Shown here piece by piece: positions 8,651 to 17,030 of a stretch of 64,000 bases of DNA (positions are counted from its first letter, which is position 1; each line of letters opens with the position of its first letter). The notes below the pieces were generated by a model that did no database searches, was not told the origin of the DNA, and saw only the letters and a program-made list of their open reading frames with translations. A program made the position numbers and the translations under genes. Source of the DNA: JADKAV01 sp963732355 (GTDB lineage: Bacteria; Actinomycetota; Actinomycetes; S36-B12; UBA10799); assembly GCA_963732355.1 (NCBI GenBank), contig CAVSZD010000007.1, positions 248,001-312,000 on the forward strand. The letters run 5' to 3'.

Positions 8651-9742
8651 GTGACAATACGACGAGTGACGGTGCTTGGTGGGGGCAATGGCGGGCGTAC
8701 AGCCGCTGCGGAGTTCGGTCTCGGTGGCCATGACGTGACCTTGTACGAGGTGCCGCAGTTTGCCGGCGGGCTCGACGCGATTGCCGCCAGCGGTCAGATC
8801 CGTGCCCGCGGTGTCATGGAGGGCGTCGCGCCCGTGCGCGTCGAGAAGGACCTGGGACGCGCGATTACCGGCGCTGAGGTCATCCTCGTGGTGGTGCCCA
8901 CCAACCACCACCGCACCTTCGCCAACATGCTGGCGCCGCTTCTGACCGACGGCGCGAACATCGTTCTCATGCCTGGTTCGCTGGGATCGTTGGACGTGGC
9001 GAATACCTTGCGCGAACGCGGGGTCACCGCCGACATCACCGTTTCTGAGATCGCAGCGCTGCCTTACGCAACGCGGATCACCGGCCCGACCGAAGTAACC
9101 GTCCATGGCCGCCGCCGTTACGTCGCGGTCGGCACCTTCCCGGCCGAGCGCACGCAGCGGGTCGCACCGATTCTGGACGATCTGTACCCCGGGATCGAAA
9201 TCCTGCCCAACGTACTGGCGTCGGGTTTGAGCAACCCCAACCCGACGTTGCACTGCCTGGGCGTGCTCATGTCCGCGAGCCGGATCGAGTACAGCCACGG
9301 CGAGTTCTACTACTACGAGGAAGGCATGACCCCGCACGTGTGTCAGGCGATCGAGGCCATCGACGCTGAGCGGGTGGCGATAGGTTCGGCCTTCGGGATC
9401 GAGTTGCTGAGCCTCAAGGACACCTACCCGGTGATGGGGTACGGGCCGAAGGGAGACACGTTCTGGTCGGTCATCAGGGGGGTCGCCGCGCTGAACGGGA
9501 TCAAGGGCCCGTCGCAGATCGACTCACGCTACTTGACCGAGGACGTTCCGGTCGGTTTGACGGTCTACTCGCAGCTGGGCCGGGCGGTGGGGACCTCGCC
9601 GATCTTGATGGAGTCGGTCATCCACCTGACTACGGCGCTGCTCGGCTCGGACTTCCCGGACGACCGGCGCACGCTCGAGCGCTGCGGCCTGGGCGGTTTG
9701 AGCCGCGACGAGATCCTGGAGTACGTGACGACCGGAGGGTGA
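8651..9742 (+). CDS. NAD(P)-dependent opine (octopine/nopaline-type) dehydrogenase family protein
   Basis: The 363-residue protein has an N-terminal Rossmann domain with GGGNGG (10-15) and a C-terminal all-helical domain of the octopine/nopaline dehydrogenase family. The NPTLH segment carries the His expected in the active site. Enzymes of this fold reductively join an amino acid and a 2-oxoacid or run the reverse reaction, although many bacterial members have unknown substrates. GTG 8651 is the first start after an in-frame stop-free stretch and has a weak ribosome-binding site. A paralog lies at 40714-41793. Both are the last plus-strand gene before a repeat and a convergent gene. Confidence 0.8.
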   Translation: MTIRRVTVLGGGNGGRTAAAEFGLGGHDVTLYEVPQFAGGLDAIAASGQIRARGVMEGVAPVRVEKDLGRAITGAEVILVVVPTNHHRTFANMLAPLLTDGANIVLMPGSLGSLDVANTLRERGVTADITVSEIAALPYATRITGPTEVTVHGRRRYVAVGTFPAERTQRVAPILDDLYPGIEILPNVLASGLSNPNPTLHCLGVLMSASRIEYSHGEFYYYEEGMTPHVCQAIEAIDAERVAIGSAFGIELLSLKDTYPVMGYGPKGDTFWSVIRGVAALNGIKGPSQIDSRYLTEDVPVGLTVYSQLGRAVGTSPILMESVIHLTTALLGSDFPDDRRTLERCGLGGLSRDEILEYVTTGG

Positions 9743-9803
9743 GGCGAGGCGGTTCGGCACCGCCGCTGGGCCGCCTGGGCCACGCGGGCCTCGCTGGCGC
9801 TAC

Positions 9804-9890
9804 GCCCTTGATCCCCTGGTTAGAGGTTGTGCTGTTGGTTAGCGAATCCACGCGTTGTTTCGCTAACGAAGACCACAACCTCTAACGCGG
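9804..9890. repeat. Nested palindrome, repeat family 2, copy 1
   Basis: The outer arms are GTTAGAGGTTGTG and its complement CACAACCTCTAAC. The inner arms are GTTAGCGAA and TTCGCTAAC, around a loop centred on ACGCGT. The 87-bp unit is the same as 9946-10032 except at two positions. As RNA it would fold into a stem with an internal bulge and a second stem, from either strand. Confidence 0.9.
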
Positions 9891-9891
9891 C

Positions 9892-9933
9892 ACCGGTTCC
9901 AGCGGCAGGCGGACCGGTTCCAGCGGCAGGCGG
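9892..9933 (+). repeat. 21-bp unit repeated twice in tandem
   Basis: A 21-base unit beginning ACCGGTTCCAGCGG occurs at 9892-9912 and again, identically, at 9913-9933, between the two family 2 palindromes. No coding role is seen. Confidence 0.85.
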
Positions 9934-9945
9934 ACCCCGGGAACC

Positions 9946-10032
9946 GCCCTTGATCCCCTGGTTAGAGGTTGTGCTGTTGGTTAGCGAATCCACGCGTTGT
10001 TTCGCTAACCAGGACCACAACCTCTAACGCGG
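9946..10032. repeat. Nested palindrome, repeat family 2, copy 2
   Basis: This is the second 87-bp copy, 142 bases downstream of copy 1, in the same orientation and with two substitutions near the 3' inner arm. Together the copies separate the opine dehydrogenase gene from the convergent acyl-CoA dehydrogenase gene. Confidence 0.9.
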
Positions 10033-10067
10033 GCCCGGTTTAGGCGGGCCGGGCCTCCCGGCCGCCC

Positions 10068-11330
10068 CTACCGGTGCAACTTCTGTTTGGCCAACTCGAG
10101 CTTCGCCACCACCCCGAGGTGGACCTCGTCGGGACCGTCGGCAAGCCGCAGCGCCCGCGCCTGAGTCCAGGCCGCGGCCAGCGGGAAGTCGTCGCTCATG
10201 CCGCCACCGCCGTGGATCTGCATCGCGAAGTCGATGACCTCCTGTGCCATGCGTGGAGCGGCGACCTTGATCTGGCTGACCTCGCTGAGCGCACCCATCG
10301 GGCCGAACCGGTCGAGCCTCCAGGCGGCGTTGAGCACAAGCAGGCGGGTCGAGTCGATAGCGATGCGCGCCTGGGCGATGCGCTCACGGTTGCCGCCGAG
10401 ATTGATCAGGGGCTTTCCGAACGCCACGCGCTCCTTGCCCCGCTGGCAAGCCAGCTCCAACGACCGTTCAGCCAGCCCGATCAGGCGCATGCAGTGGTGA
10501 ACACGGCCTGGCCCGAGCCGACCTTGGGCGATCTCAAAGGCGCGACCCTCCCCGAGCAAGATGTTCGACTTCGGAACGCGCACGTCGCTGAACAGAACCT
10601 CACCGTGCCCGATCGGTTCGTCGTACTGGCCCATCGCGGTAAGCATCCGCACGATCTCAACACCGGCGGCCGCCCGCGGCACAAGCACCATCGTGTGCTG
10701 ATGGTGACGGTCGGCCTCGGGATCGCCCGTGTGACCCATGAAGACGAAGACCTCACAGTCGGGATGGCCCGCTCCGGAGGTCCACCACTTGCGCCCGTTG
10801 ATCACCACGTCGTCGCCCTCGACGACAGCGGTGGCTGCCATGTTCGTCGCATCCGAGGAGGCCACATCGGGTTCGGTCATCGCGTACCCGGACCGGATCC
10901 TGCCGTCCAAGAGCGGCTCCAACCACTGCGCGCGCTGCTCGTCAGTGCCGTAGCGCAGAAGGACTTCCATGTTGCCGGTGTCGGGCGCGTTGCTGTTGAA
11001 CACCAAAGGCGCCAGGAACGAACGGCCCATCTGCTCGGCCACCGGCGCGTAGTCGATGTTGGACAAGCCTGCGCCTGCGTCCGTACCGAAACGCTGGGCG
11101 TACTCGCCCTCGTGCCCAGCCGGCAGCCACAGGTTCCACAGCCCACGCAGACGTGCCTCAGCCCGCAGACCGTCAAGCGCCGGCAGCGGGTTCCAGGAGT
11201 TGCCGCCACTTTCCCGGATGCGCCGGATTTCGGCGTGGTACTCCTCCTCGACCGGGGTGATCTCGTGGTCGATGAACGAACGCACTCGGGCAGTGAGGTC
11301 GGCGGCACGGGCAGACGGTTCGAAGTCCAT
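10068..11330 (-). CDS. Acyl-CoA dehydrogenase, ACAD10/11-like
   Basis: The 420-residue flavoprotein shows the acyl-CoA dehydrogenase layout: helical N-domain, a middle beta-domain beginning SGYAMTEPDVASSD, and a helical C-domain with GKPLINLGG and MQIHGGGGMS. The C-terminal motif ADGPDEVH, in place of the common EGT, is typical of the ACAD10/11 group. The enzyme oxidises an acyl-CoA to the 2-enoyl-CoA with FAD, using electron-transfer flavoprotein as acceptor. It is divergent from a TetR gene across 72 bases that hold two perfect operators, so it is probably repressed by that TetR and induced by an acyl-CoA or fatty acid. Chain length is unknown. Confidence 0.9.
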   Translation of the reverse strand: MDFEPSARAADLTARVRSFIDHEITPVEEEYHAEIRRIRESGGNSWNPLPALDGLRAEARLRGLWNLWLPAGHEGEYAQRFGTDAGAGLSNIDYAPVAEQMGRSFLAPLVFNSNAPDTGNMEVLLRYGTDEQRAQWLEPLLDGRIRSGYAMTEPDVASSDATNMAATAVVEGDDVVINGRKWWTSGAGHPDCEVFVFMGHTGDPEADRHHQHTMVLVPRAAAGVEIVRMLTAMGQYDEPIGHGEVLFSDVRVPKSNILLGEGRAFEIAQGRLGPGRVHHCMRLIGLAERSLELACQRGKERVAFGKPLINLGGNRERIAQARIAIDSTRLLVLNAAWRLDRFGPMGALSEVSQIKVAAPRMAQEVIDFAMQIHGGGGMSDDFPLAAAWTQARALRLADGPDEVHLGVVAKLELAKQKLHR

Positions 11331-11350
11331 GACTCGAAACTAGCACCTTG

Positions 11351-11365
11351 TTGAGCGTTGCTCAA
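11351..11365. promoter_or_regulatory. TetR operator candidate 1
   Basis: TTGAGCGTTGCTCAA is a perfect palindrome with a three-base spacer (TTGAGC-N3-GCTCAA). It lies 20 bases upstream of the acyl-CoA dehydrogenase start and 45 bases from an identical-arm site. This is the expected form for a TetR-family binding site. Confidence 0.75.
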
Positions 11366-11395
11366 TGGGTTTGGGAGGTTGACCACAACCCTTCG

Positions 11396-11410
11396 TTGAG
11401 CAATGCTCAA
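11396..11410. promoter_or_regulatory. TetR operator candidate 2
   Basis: TTGAGCAATGCTCAA has the same arms as the site at 11351. It overlaps the ATG at 11403, so the regulator's own translation start, or its leaderless transcript start, would be covered when the site is bound. This suggests autoregulation. Confidence 0.75.
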
Positions 11411-12000
11411 GCCCGTGACCCGCTCGCCCGTGCGCATGGCGCCCGGAAGACCGCCGTCGACAACTCATCGGCGTCGGACTGCGCATGCTGACCGAGCGAC
11501 CGATCCAGGCGGTGTCCGTGGACGCGGTGGCTGCGGAGGTGGGGATCTCCCGGGGGCTGCTGTTCCACTACTTCCCCACCAAGGCCGACTACTACGACGC
11601 GGTGCTCGACGCGGCCGTGCGCCGGACGTTGCGCAACACCGAGCCGGACGAAGACGCACAAGGCCGGGTTGCTCTGCGCCAGACGGTTCAGCGCTTCTTC
11701 GAGCAAGTGGAACGCCGCCGCGATTCCTACCTTGCGCTGGTGTTCGGAAACGGCGCACTGCCGCTGGGTGGTGACCGGGTCCAAAGCATCCGTCGCGTGT
11801 TCGCCGAACGGGTCCTTGGTCTGCTCAACGAGCCGCAGTCCAGCTTGCCGACAGTGCACGCGTGGTTCGCCTACATGGAGGACCGGGCCTTGCAATGGTC
11901 GGGCTCTGCCCAGCGCTCCGGCATCGAGCGCGAAGTCGACCAAACGATCACTGCTCTGGACGCGCTCTTGGGACTTGACGGCTACAAGCCAGACGCCTGA
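11403..12000 (+). CDS. TetR family regulator (start region frameshifted)
   Basis: The uninterrupted frame from ATG 11485 gives 171 residues and contains the recognition helix (GISRGLLFHYFPTKADYY) but lacks helix 1 of the DNA-binding domain. In that frame the preceding codons encode RRRQLIGVGLRM, a good helix 1, yet no start codon precedes them. Removing one C from the CCC run 11442-11444 joins that helix to ATG 11403 or GTG 11415 and gives a normal TetR of about 195 residues. The C-terminal ligand domain looks complete. It is divergent from the ACAD10/11-like gene with two palindromic operators between, and probably represses both genes until an acyl-CoA-type ligand binds. Confidence 0.8.
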
Positions 12001-12617
12001 AGGGTGGTCCGCACCACCGGATGATCGGGGTCGAGCCCGTACCGATCGCGGTAAACGGCCGTGACCGCGGCGCGCAGGTCGTCGACGGCGGGTTCGACCA
12101 GGGACGCACCCATCAAGAGCAAGCGCGGCTCCTCGTCATCTTGCCCATGGTCGGGCGGACAGTATTTGCGCACCGCGAGCATGTCCACGCCGTGGCGCCG
12201 GTAGAAGTCGATGCGGCGAAGGTCGTCGCGACGGTCCGGCGAATCCTGCGGACGGCCGTCGGGGTCCTCCACGTCGAGCAGCAGCATGGAGCGTCCAGCC
12301 CCGCGAAGGTGCTGGACAATGGCCGACCAAAGCGCCGATCCGTGCCCGAGCCCGCGGCGCTGCGCATCGACCACGAAGTACCGCAGGAAGGACATCGACG
12401 TACTGCCCAGGTGGCGGATAAGCGCCAGTCCCACTGGTGGCGCCTCACGACTCTCATCAGCCAGGAGCACGAGCAACTGCTCATCGGGGCGCCCAGCCGT
12501 GATCTCCTCCCACGGCGCACGCAGCGCGAGCGGGAACGACGATTCGTACACGTGGCGAACGGCCACCTGATGTTCAACGTCCAGCCCGGCGAAGGGCACC
12601 AGTTCGCTGTGCGTCAT
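11982..12617 (-). CDS. GNAT family acetyltransferase
   Basis: This 211-residue protein has a GNAT-like core: a beta-strand LRYFVVDAQRRGLGHG containing the acetyl-CoA pyrophosphate loop (RRGLGHG), followed by helix LWSAIVQHL and strand SMLLLDVE. The acetyl acceptor is unknown. Its ATG overlaps the stop of the amidohydrolase gene (ATGA), making it the last gene of the long minus-strand operon. Its 3' end overlaps the end of the convergent TetR gene by 19 bases. Confidence 0.75.
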   Translation of the reverse strand: MTHSELVPFAGLDVEHQVAVRHVYESSFPLALRAPWEEITAGRPDEQLLVLLADESREAPPVGLALIRHLGSTSMSFLRYFVVDAQRRGLGHGSALWSAIVQHLRGAGRSMLLLDVEDPDGRPQDSPDRRDDLRRIDFYRRHGVDMLAVRKYCPPDHGQDDEEPRLLLMGASLVEPAVDDLRAAVTAVYRDRYGLDPDHPVVRTTLQASGL

Positions 12618-14293
12618 GCCGGATCTCCCAGGCCCACACCGGCGTCCCAAACGACCTCGCCGCCAACCAAGGTCGCGAGCACGTCGATGTCCGCGAGGGC
12701 AGGTGGGTCCACCTGCGTCGGGTCGTCGGACAGAACCGCGAGGTCGGCCAACGTTCCTGGACCGATCCAGCCCTTGCGGTCCTCCTCGTAGGAGGCATAG
12801 GCGGATCCGTAGGTATAGGCCCGCAGCGCGTCATGGGCCGTGACGACCTCACCCGCGCCGAGCACCTGCCCGGAAGCGGTCCGCCGGTTCACCATGTCGT
12901 GGATCCCCAGCATGGGGCGTCCGTCGACCACAGGCCGGTCGCTACTGCCGGGCACAACCATTCCGACGGCCAGTAGGGATGCGAAGCGGTAGGCCCAATC
13001 GGAACGCGGCGAACCCAGCGCCGCCAGCATGCCGTCGCCGATCTCGCCGACGAACCGGCCTTGGGGAACCGCGACCACACCGAGGCGGGCCGCCCGGTCC
13101 ACCTGATCGGGACGGGCGACACCGAAATGCTCGATCCGGTGGCGGGGCGCAGGATTGCCTGGACGCCCGCCCCAGCCGCTGCGCGGATGCTCACGCGCAC
13201 AGCGTGCATAGGCGTCCAGAACGAGGTCAATCGCGGCGTCACCGATGGCGTGGGTGGCTACCCGCCAGCCGGAACGGTGAGCCGACACGATCGTGTCGAC
13301 CAGCGCGTCGGCATCATCCTGCAGGTAGCCGCGGACGCCGGGCGTGTCAGAGAAATCGGAGCACATGGCGGCGGTGTGCCCGATCAGCGACCCGTCGGAG
13401 AACACCTTCACCGGCCCGAGGCGCAACCGGTCGTCGCCGAAACCGGTGCGCAGACCCAAGTCGATGCCGCTGCCCAGGTCGTCGGCGTCTTTGCCCCCGA
13501 GTGCGTGGAGCACGTCGGATGCGACCATCAATTCAACGCGGACCGCGAGGCGTCCGGCATCGCGGGTCTGCTGATAGGCCAACACCTCGACCGGGGTACG
13601 GCCGATCCAGCCGCCGCCCACGCCTGCCTCCACCACACTCGTGATGCCCTGCTTGACGTAGACGTCACTGGCCCGCGCCAGCGCATCCGCGATGTCGTCC
13701 ACCGCGACCGGTCGACGCAGCGGGGTGAGCAGGTTCTGCGCCTGCTCCTGCAGCAGCCCGGTGGGGCGTCCGGAAGCATCCAACACAACCGTCCCGCCGG
13801 GCACCTCGCGGCCGTGTTCGGCCAGACCCAGCTCGGCCAGAACCGCTTCGCTCACCACACTCATGTGCCCCGACGTGTGTGTCAGCAGGACCCGGCGCCC
13901 CGGCGCGACGCGCTCGAGCAAGTCACGATCCGGATGGCCGCCGATCTTGTTCTCGTCATAGCCGTTCCCGACGATCCATCGGTCCGCCGGGGTGGTCGCG
14001 CTCGCCGCAGCGATCGCAGTGGCGACGTCGTGCAAATTGCGCATGGGCGGCGTGGACAGATCGATCTCGCCAAGGCTCGCTCCGAACCAGGCCATGTGCT
14101 GGTGGGCGTCGTGGAAGCCCGGCACGACGCACCGTCCGCCGAGGGAGACCGTGCGCTTGGCCGTCAACCCGGCATCGTCGGGCCCGACATGCAGGATCCG
14201 GTCGCCGAGTATCGCAACGACACCGGCCCGGGGTTCGACATTGGGGGCCATCGTCAAGATGGCCGCATCGGTGAGCAGCAGGTCGGCGATCAT
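12614..14293 (-). CDS. YtcJ-like metal-dependent amidohydrolase
   Basis: The 559-residue protein belongs to the amidohydrolase superfamily, YtcJ-like branch. It has an N-terminal beta-sandwich half followed by the barrel entry motif HDAHQHM, which carries the metal-binding HxH. Further His residues follow in HTSGHMS, ATHAIGDAAID and RIEHFG, and a late SDRPV segment supplies the catalytic Asp. Members hydrolyse amide or ester bonds such as formamides; the substrate here is unknown. ATG 14293 overlaps the thioesterase stop codon (ATGA), which decides the start and rejects a longer upstream extension. It sits in an acyl-CoA operon, so an N-acyl substrate is plausible but not shown. Confidence 0.83.
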   Translation of the reverse strand: MIADLLLTDAAILTMAPNVEPRAGVVAILGDRILHVGPDDAGLTAKRTVSLGGRCVVPGFHDAHQHMAWFGASLGEIDLSTPPMRNLHDVATAIAAASATTPADRWIVGNGYDENKIGGHPDRDLLERVAPGRRVLLTHTSGHMSVVSEAVLAELGLAEHGREVPGGTVVLDASGRPTGLLQEQAQNLLTPLRRPVAVDDIADALARASDVYVKQGITSVVEAGVGGGWIGRTPVEVLAYQQTRDAGRLAVRVELMVASDVLHALGGKDADDLGSGIDLGLRTGFGDDRLRLGPVKVFSDGSLIGHTAAMCSDFSDTPGVRGYLQDDADALVDTIVSAHRSGWRVATHAIGDAAIDLVLDAYARCAREHPRSGWGGRPGNPAPRHRIEHFGVARPDQVDRAARLGVVAVPQGRFVGEIGDGMLAALGSPRSDWAYRFASLLAVGMVVPGSSDRPVVDGRPMLGIHDMVNRRTASGQVLGAGEVVTAHDALRAYTYGSAYASYEEDRKGWIGPGTLADLAVLSDDPTQVDPPALADIDVLATLVGGEVVWDAGVGLGDPA

Positions 14294-14733
14294 GGCCGCG
14301 GACCCAGCGCACCCGCAGCGAGCCAGTCGAACAGCTCCCGGAACGATTCGGTCCACGGGACGGGCCGCCCGGAACCGTCCACCTTCACGACCACCCGCGT
14401 CCCATGGGCCACCGGGAGGTCGCCAGCAGTACAGCGGTATCCCCATGTCGCGCTTGTCCGGCCCAACCGCAGGGCCACGACCTCCACCGACATGACCCCC
14501 GGGGATGAGACGGGCGCAGTGAAAGACAGGGCAATGTCACGGACCACGTAGCCGATGTCCTCGTGCCGCTCGGACAGGTCGGTCCAGCCGTACCCGAGGT
14601 GCTCGAACAGAGCCGACTGGGCCCGTTCGACGTGCACTGCGAACCTGGAGTTGTGCATGACGCCCAGCGGATCCATCTCGTCGAAGAAGACCGCGCTGTC
14701 ATGCCGGAAGCATGCCGGTCCCGTGACAGTCAT
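14290..14733 (-). CDS. Acyl-CoA thioesterase, 4HBT hotdog family
   Basis: The 147-residue protein is a single hotdog fold. The segment FFDEMDPLGVMHNSRF carries the Asp and the following His-Asn typical of 4-hydroxybenzoyl-CoA-thioesterase-like enzymes. It would hydrolyse an acyl-CoA to the acid and CoA in the cytoplasm. ATG 14733 overlaps the stop of the acyl-CoA synthetase gene, so the pair is translated together. A synthetase and a thioesterase side by side may balance CoA ester levels. The substrate is not evident. Confidence 0.82.
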   Translation of the reverse strand: MTVTGPACFRHDSAVFFDEMDPLGVMHNSRFAVHVERAQSALFEHLGYGWTDLSERHEDIGYVVRDIALSFTAPVSSPGVMSVEVVALRLGRTSATWGYRCTAGDLPVAHGTRVVVKVDGSGRPVPWTESFRELFDWLAAGALGPRP

Positions 14734-16250
14734 CGCCACGTCCCATCCACCCGGTCCCAGGTGCGTCCCGGGGCAGGGACCAGACGGGCTTTGGCCACCC
14801 GGTGGGAATCTGTGACTGGGAGGTCGTCGCACACCTCCCAATAGCGGGGCACCTTGAAGCGGGCCAGTCGCTGTTCGCAGTGCTCGGCAAGATCGGCCAC
14901 CAGAACCTCGCCGCCGACAGAGACGAAGGCCTTGACCTCTTCGCCGCGCAAGTCGTCGGGGACCGCGATCACGGCGGCCAGTCGGACGTCCTTGTGGGTC
15001 ATGAGGACGTCCTCGACCTCCCGGGCGGACACGTTCTCCCCCGCGCGCCGGATCATGTCCTTCAACCGCCCCACCAGATACACGCGGTCGTCATCATCCA
15101 TCCGTGCCAGGTCGCCGGTGTGGAACCAACCGCCACGAAAGGCCGTCGCCGTCGCGTCCGGGTCGGCTTCGTAACGGTCCATCAGACCCGTCCCGCGCAG
15201 CACCAGTTCGCCGACCTCACCGCGGGGTACCGGAAAGTCATGGACGTCCACAATCCTGGCCTCCTTGACCCGCGTCGCTGCCCCCACGCAGCCACTGCCC
15301 ACCAGTTCGTCATGGTCATCGTCAGTCACGCGAAGGTCGGCCCCGGTCTCAGTCATCCCGAAGGCTTCGTACCACTTCACGCCCCACCGCTGTTCGATCT
15401 CCGCGTGGCGCGCGGGCGGGATGGCCGAGCACTGCACCACCCGGACACGATGGGATTTGTCGAGGGGGTCGGGGGGCATCTTGAGCAACAAGTTGGGCAT
15501 CGCGGCCAGGCAGTAGAAGTACGTCACCTCGTGCTTGCGCACCTTCTCCCAGAACGTGGACGGGTGGAAACCGTCAAGAACAACCAGGTGCGCGCCCGCC
15601 AGCAACGCCGCGACCACGTTCCACTGGGGGTCGAGGTAGGAGAACGCCTGCGCGGTGAGCATGGTGTCGTCGGCATTGAGATACGGGAACTCCTCCACGA
15701 GACCGCCGCCGAGTTCGAGCCAATACCGGTGGGACAGCACGCAACCTTTGGGCCGTCCGGTCGTGCCGGAGGTGTACTGGATATTGACGGTGTCCTCCGC
15801 GGCGACCCGGTGTTCCGGGGGTCCTTCGAGCCGCTGCGGCAACTCGTCGATCTCCAGGACAGGCACATCGCCTGCAGCGTCCCTCACCCGCTCGGTGAAC
15901 TCACCCGCGGTGACCACGGCTACGGCGCGGGAGTGCCTGAGAATGTGGCCGGCGTCATCGGCGCGGTACTGCGGGTTCACCGGGACCATCGCGGCACCGA
16001 GACGCACCAGAGCCAACCACGTCAGGGGGAACTCGGCCCTGTTGCCCAGCATCACTGCGACCCGGTCGCCGGTCGCGATCCCGCGGTGGGCAAGCGCGGC
16101 TGCCAGGTCGATCGATCGGCTGCGGACTTCGGCGAAGGTCAGGGATTCCCCCGGGTCGAAGGTCCAAGCCGTCCGGTCGGGCCAAAGGTGGGCCGCGCGG
16201 TCGACTGCGGTGACAAGATCCTTCACACCGGCGACCCCCGCATCACCCAC
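14730..16250 (-). CDS. AMP-forming acyl-CoA synthetase
   Basis: The 506-residue protein is an adenylate-forming enzyme. Visible motifs are YTSGTTGRPKG (P-loop-like A3), FGMTETGAD (A5), GWFHTGDLARMD (A7), GRLKDMIRRAGENVS (A8) and a C-terminal Lys in DSHRVAKARL (A10). It activates a carboxylic acid with ATP and transfers it to CoA. I chose GTG 16250 because GGAGGG lies five bases upstream and the codon overlaps the end of the enoyl-CoA hydratase gene; GTG 16226 is an alternative. Its C-terminus overlaps the thioesterase start. Chain length or aromatic nature of the acid is not clear. Confidence 0.88.
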   Translation of the reverse strand: MGDAGVAGVKDLVTAVDRAAHLWPDRTAWTFDPGESLTFAEVRSRSIDLAAALAHRGIATGDRVAVMLGNRAEFPLTWLALVRLGAAMVPVNPQYRADDAGHILRHSRAVAVVTAGEFTERVRDAAGDVPVLEIDELPQRLEGPPEHRVAAEDTVNIQYTSGTTGRPKGCVLSHRYWLELGGGLVEEFPYLNADDTMLTAQAFSYLDPQWNVVAALLAGAHLVVLDGFHPSTFWEKVRKHEVTYFYCLAAMPNLLLKMPPDPLDKSHRVRVVQCSAIPPARHAEIEQRWGVKWYEAFGMTETGADLRVTDDDHDELVGSGCVGAATRVKEARIVDVHDFPVPRGEVGELVLRGTGLMDRYEADPDATATAFRGGWFHTGDLARMDDDDRVYLVGRLKDMIRRAGENVSAREVEDVLMTHKDVRLAAVIAVPDDLRGEEVKAFVSVGGEVLVADLAEHCEQRLARFKVPRYWEVCDDLPVTDSHRVAKARLVPAPGRTWDRVDGTWR

Positions 16251-17004
16251 CGGATCCCTCCCGGAACGCCTGCGCGGCAGTGTCTGCCTCGTCGGTGGCC
16301 ATAGTCGCGACAGCGGCGTCCACCTCGCGTTCGAACGCGGCCGACTCGGTTGAATCGGCTCCAAGGTCGAGCAGCGACTTGGCCAACGCGAGGGCTGCAG
16401 GGGGCTGCGCGGCGAGTCGTGCGGCAAGATCTCCGGCTGCCGATTCGTGGGTGCCGGCGGGGACTACCCGGTTCACAAGGCCCAGGCGGTATGCGTCGTC
16501 GGCCGACAGGTGCTCGCCGAGGAAGAGCAACTCCTTGGCCCGTACCGAGCCCACGGTGCGAGGCAGCAGAGCGGAGATCCCGCCGGTAACGCTGAGCCCG
16601 ACACCGACCTCGGGGAACCCGAACCGGGCATCCTCCCCAGCGATAACCAGGTCACATCCCAGGGCGAACTCAGCGCCCGCACCGAGCGCGTAACCGTGGA
16701 CTGAGGCGATGACCGGACCCGGGAACGAGCGGACCGCGCGGGTCACATCCTGTATCCGCTGGAGTCGCTGCCTGGCGGCGGCCTCATCCTCAATCGGTGC
16801 CGGCTCTTTCAAGTCGTGCCCTGCGCAGAATGCGCGTCCGCGGCCCGCCAGAATCACCACCTGGGTCCCCTCGGCGCCAGCTCGCTCAAACGCCGCGAGT
16901 ATGCCGTCGACCAGGGCCGGCACCACGGCGTTGAGACGCTGCGGCCGGTCGAGGTGGACCCATGAGACAGGGCCGTCAGCCGAATACGAGACGCACTCGT
17001 TCAC
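16243..17004 (-). CDS. Enoyl-CoA hydratase/isomerase (crotonase family)
   Basis: The 253-residue protein has the crotonase fold. FCAGHDL forms the oxyanion-hole strand and HGYALGAGAEFALGCD the second glycine turn with the first catalytic Glu. FPEVGVGL carries the second. Two Glu favour hydratase activity on 2-enoyl-CoA. The start is taken as GTG 17004, since residues before it are not family-like and lie in the spacer. The gene follows the S9 peptidase remnant by 26 bases and overlaps the synthetase gene. Confidence 0.87.
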   Translation of the reverse strand: MNECVSYSADGPVSWVHLDRPQRLNAVVPALVDGILAAFERAGAEGTQVVILAGRGRAFCAGHDLKEPAPIEDEAAARQRLQRIQDVTRAVRSFPGPVIASVHGYALGAGAEFALGCDLVIAGEDARFGFPEVGVGLSVTGGISALLPRTVGSVRAKELLFLGEHLSADDAYRLGLVNRVVPAGTHESAAGDLAARLAAQPPAALALAKSLLDLGADSTESAAFEREVDAAVATMATDEADTAAQAFREGSGG

Positions 17005-17030
17005 GCCACGACTGTAGCCCCACGCCAGCC

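Larger units (their letters stand above)
9743..10067. other. Non-coding gap with two nested palindromes and a short tandem repeat
   Basis: This 325-base gap separates two convergent genes. It contains two nearly identical 87-bp palindromic repeats, a 21-bp tandem duplication between them, and G+C-rich filler at both edges. Short open frames inside the palindromes come only from their symmetry and are not genes. Confidence 0.8.

Noticed and set aside
9820..10027. Short open frames on both strands inside the family 2 repeats
   Set aside because: They arise from palindrome symmetry and read similarly on both strands; no ribosome-binding site or family is seen.
13061..14551. 496-residue plus-strand open frame opposite the amidohydrolase gene
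   Set aside because: The minus strand has intact amidohydrolase motifs and tight operon overlaps; the plus-strand product is low-complexity.
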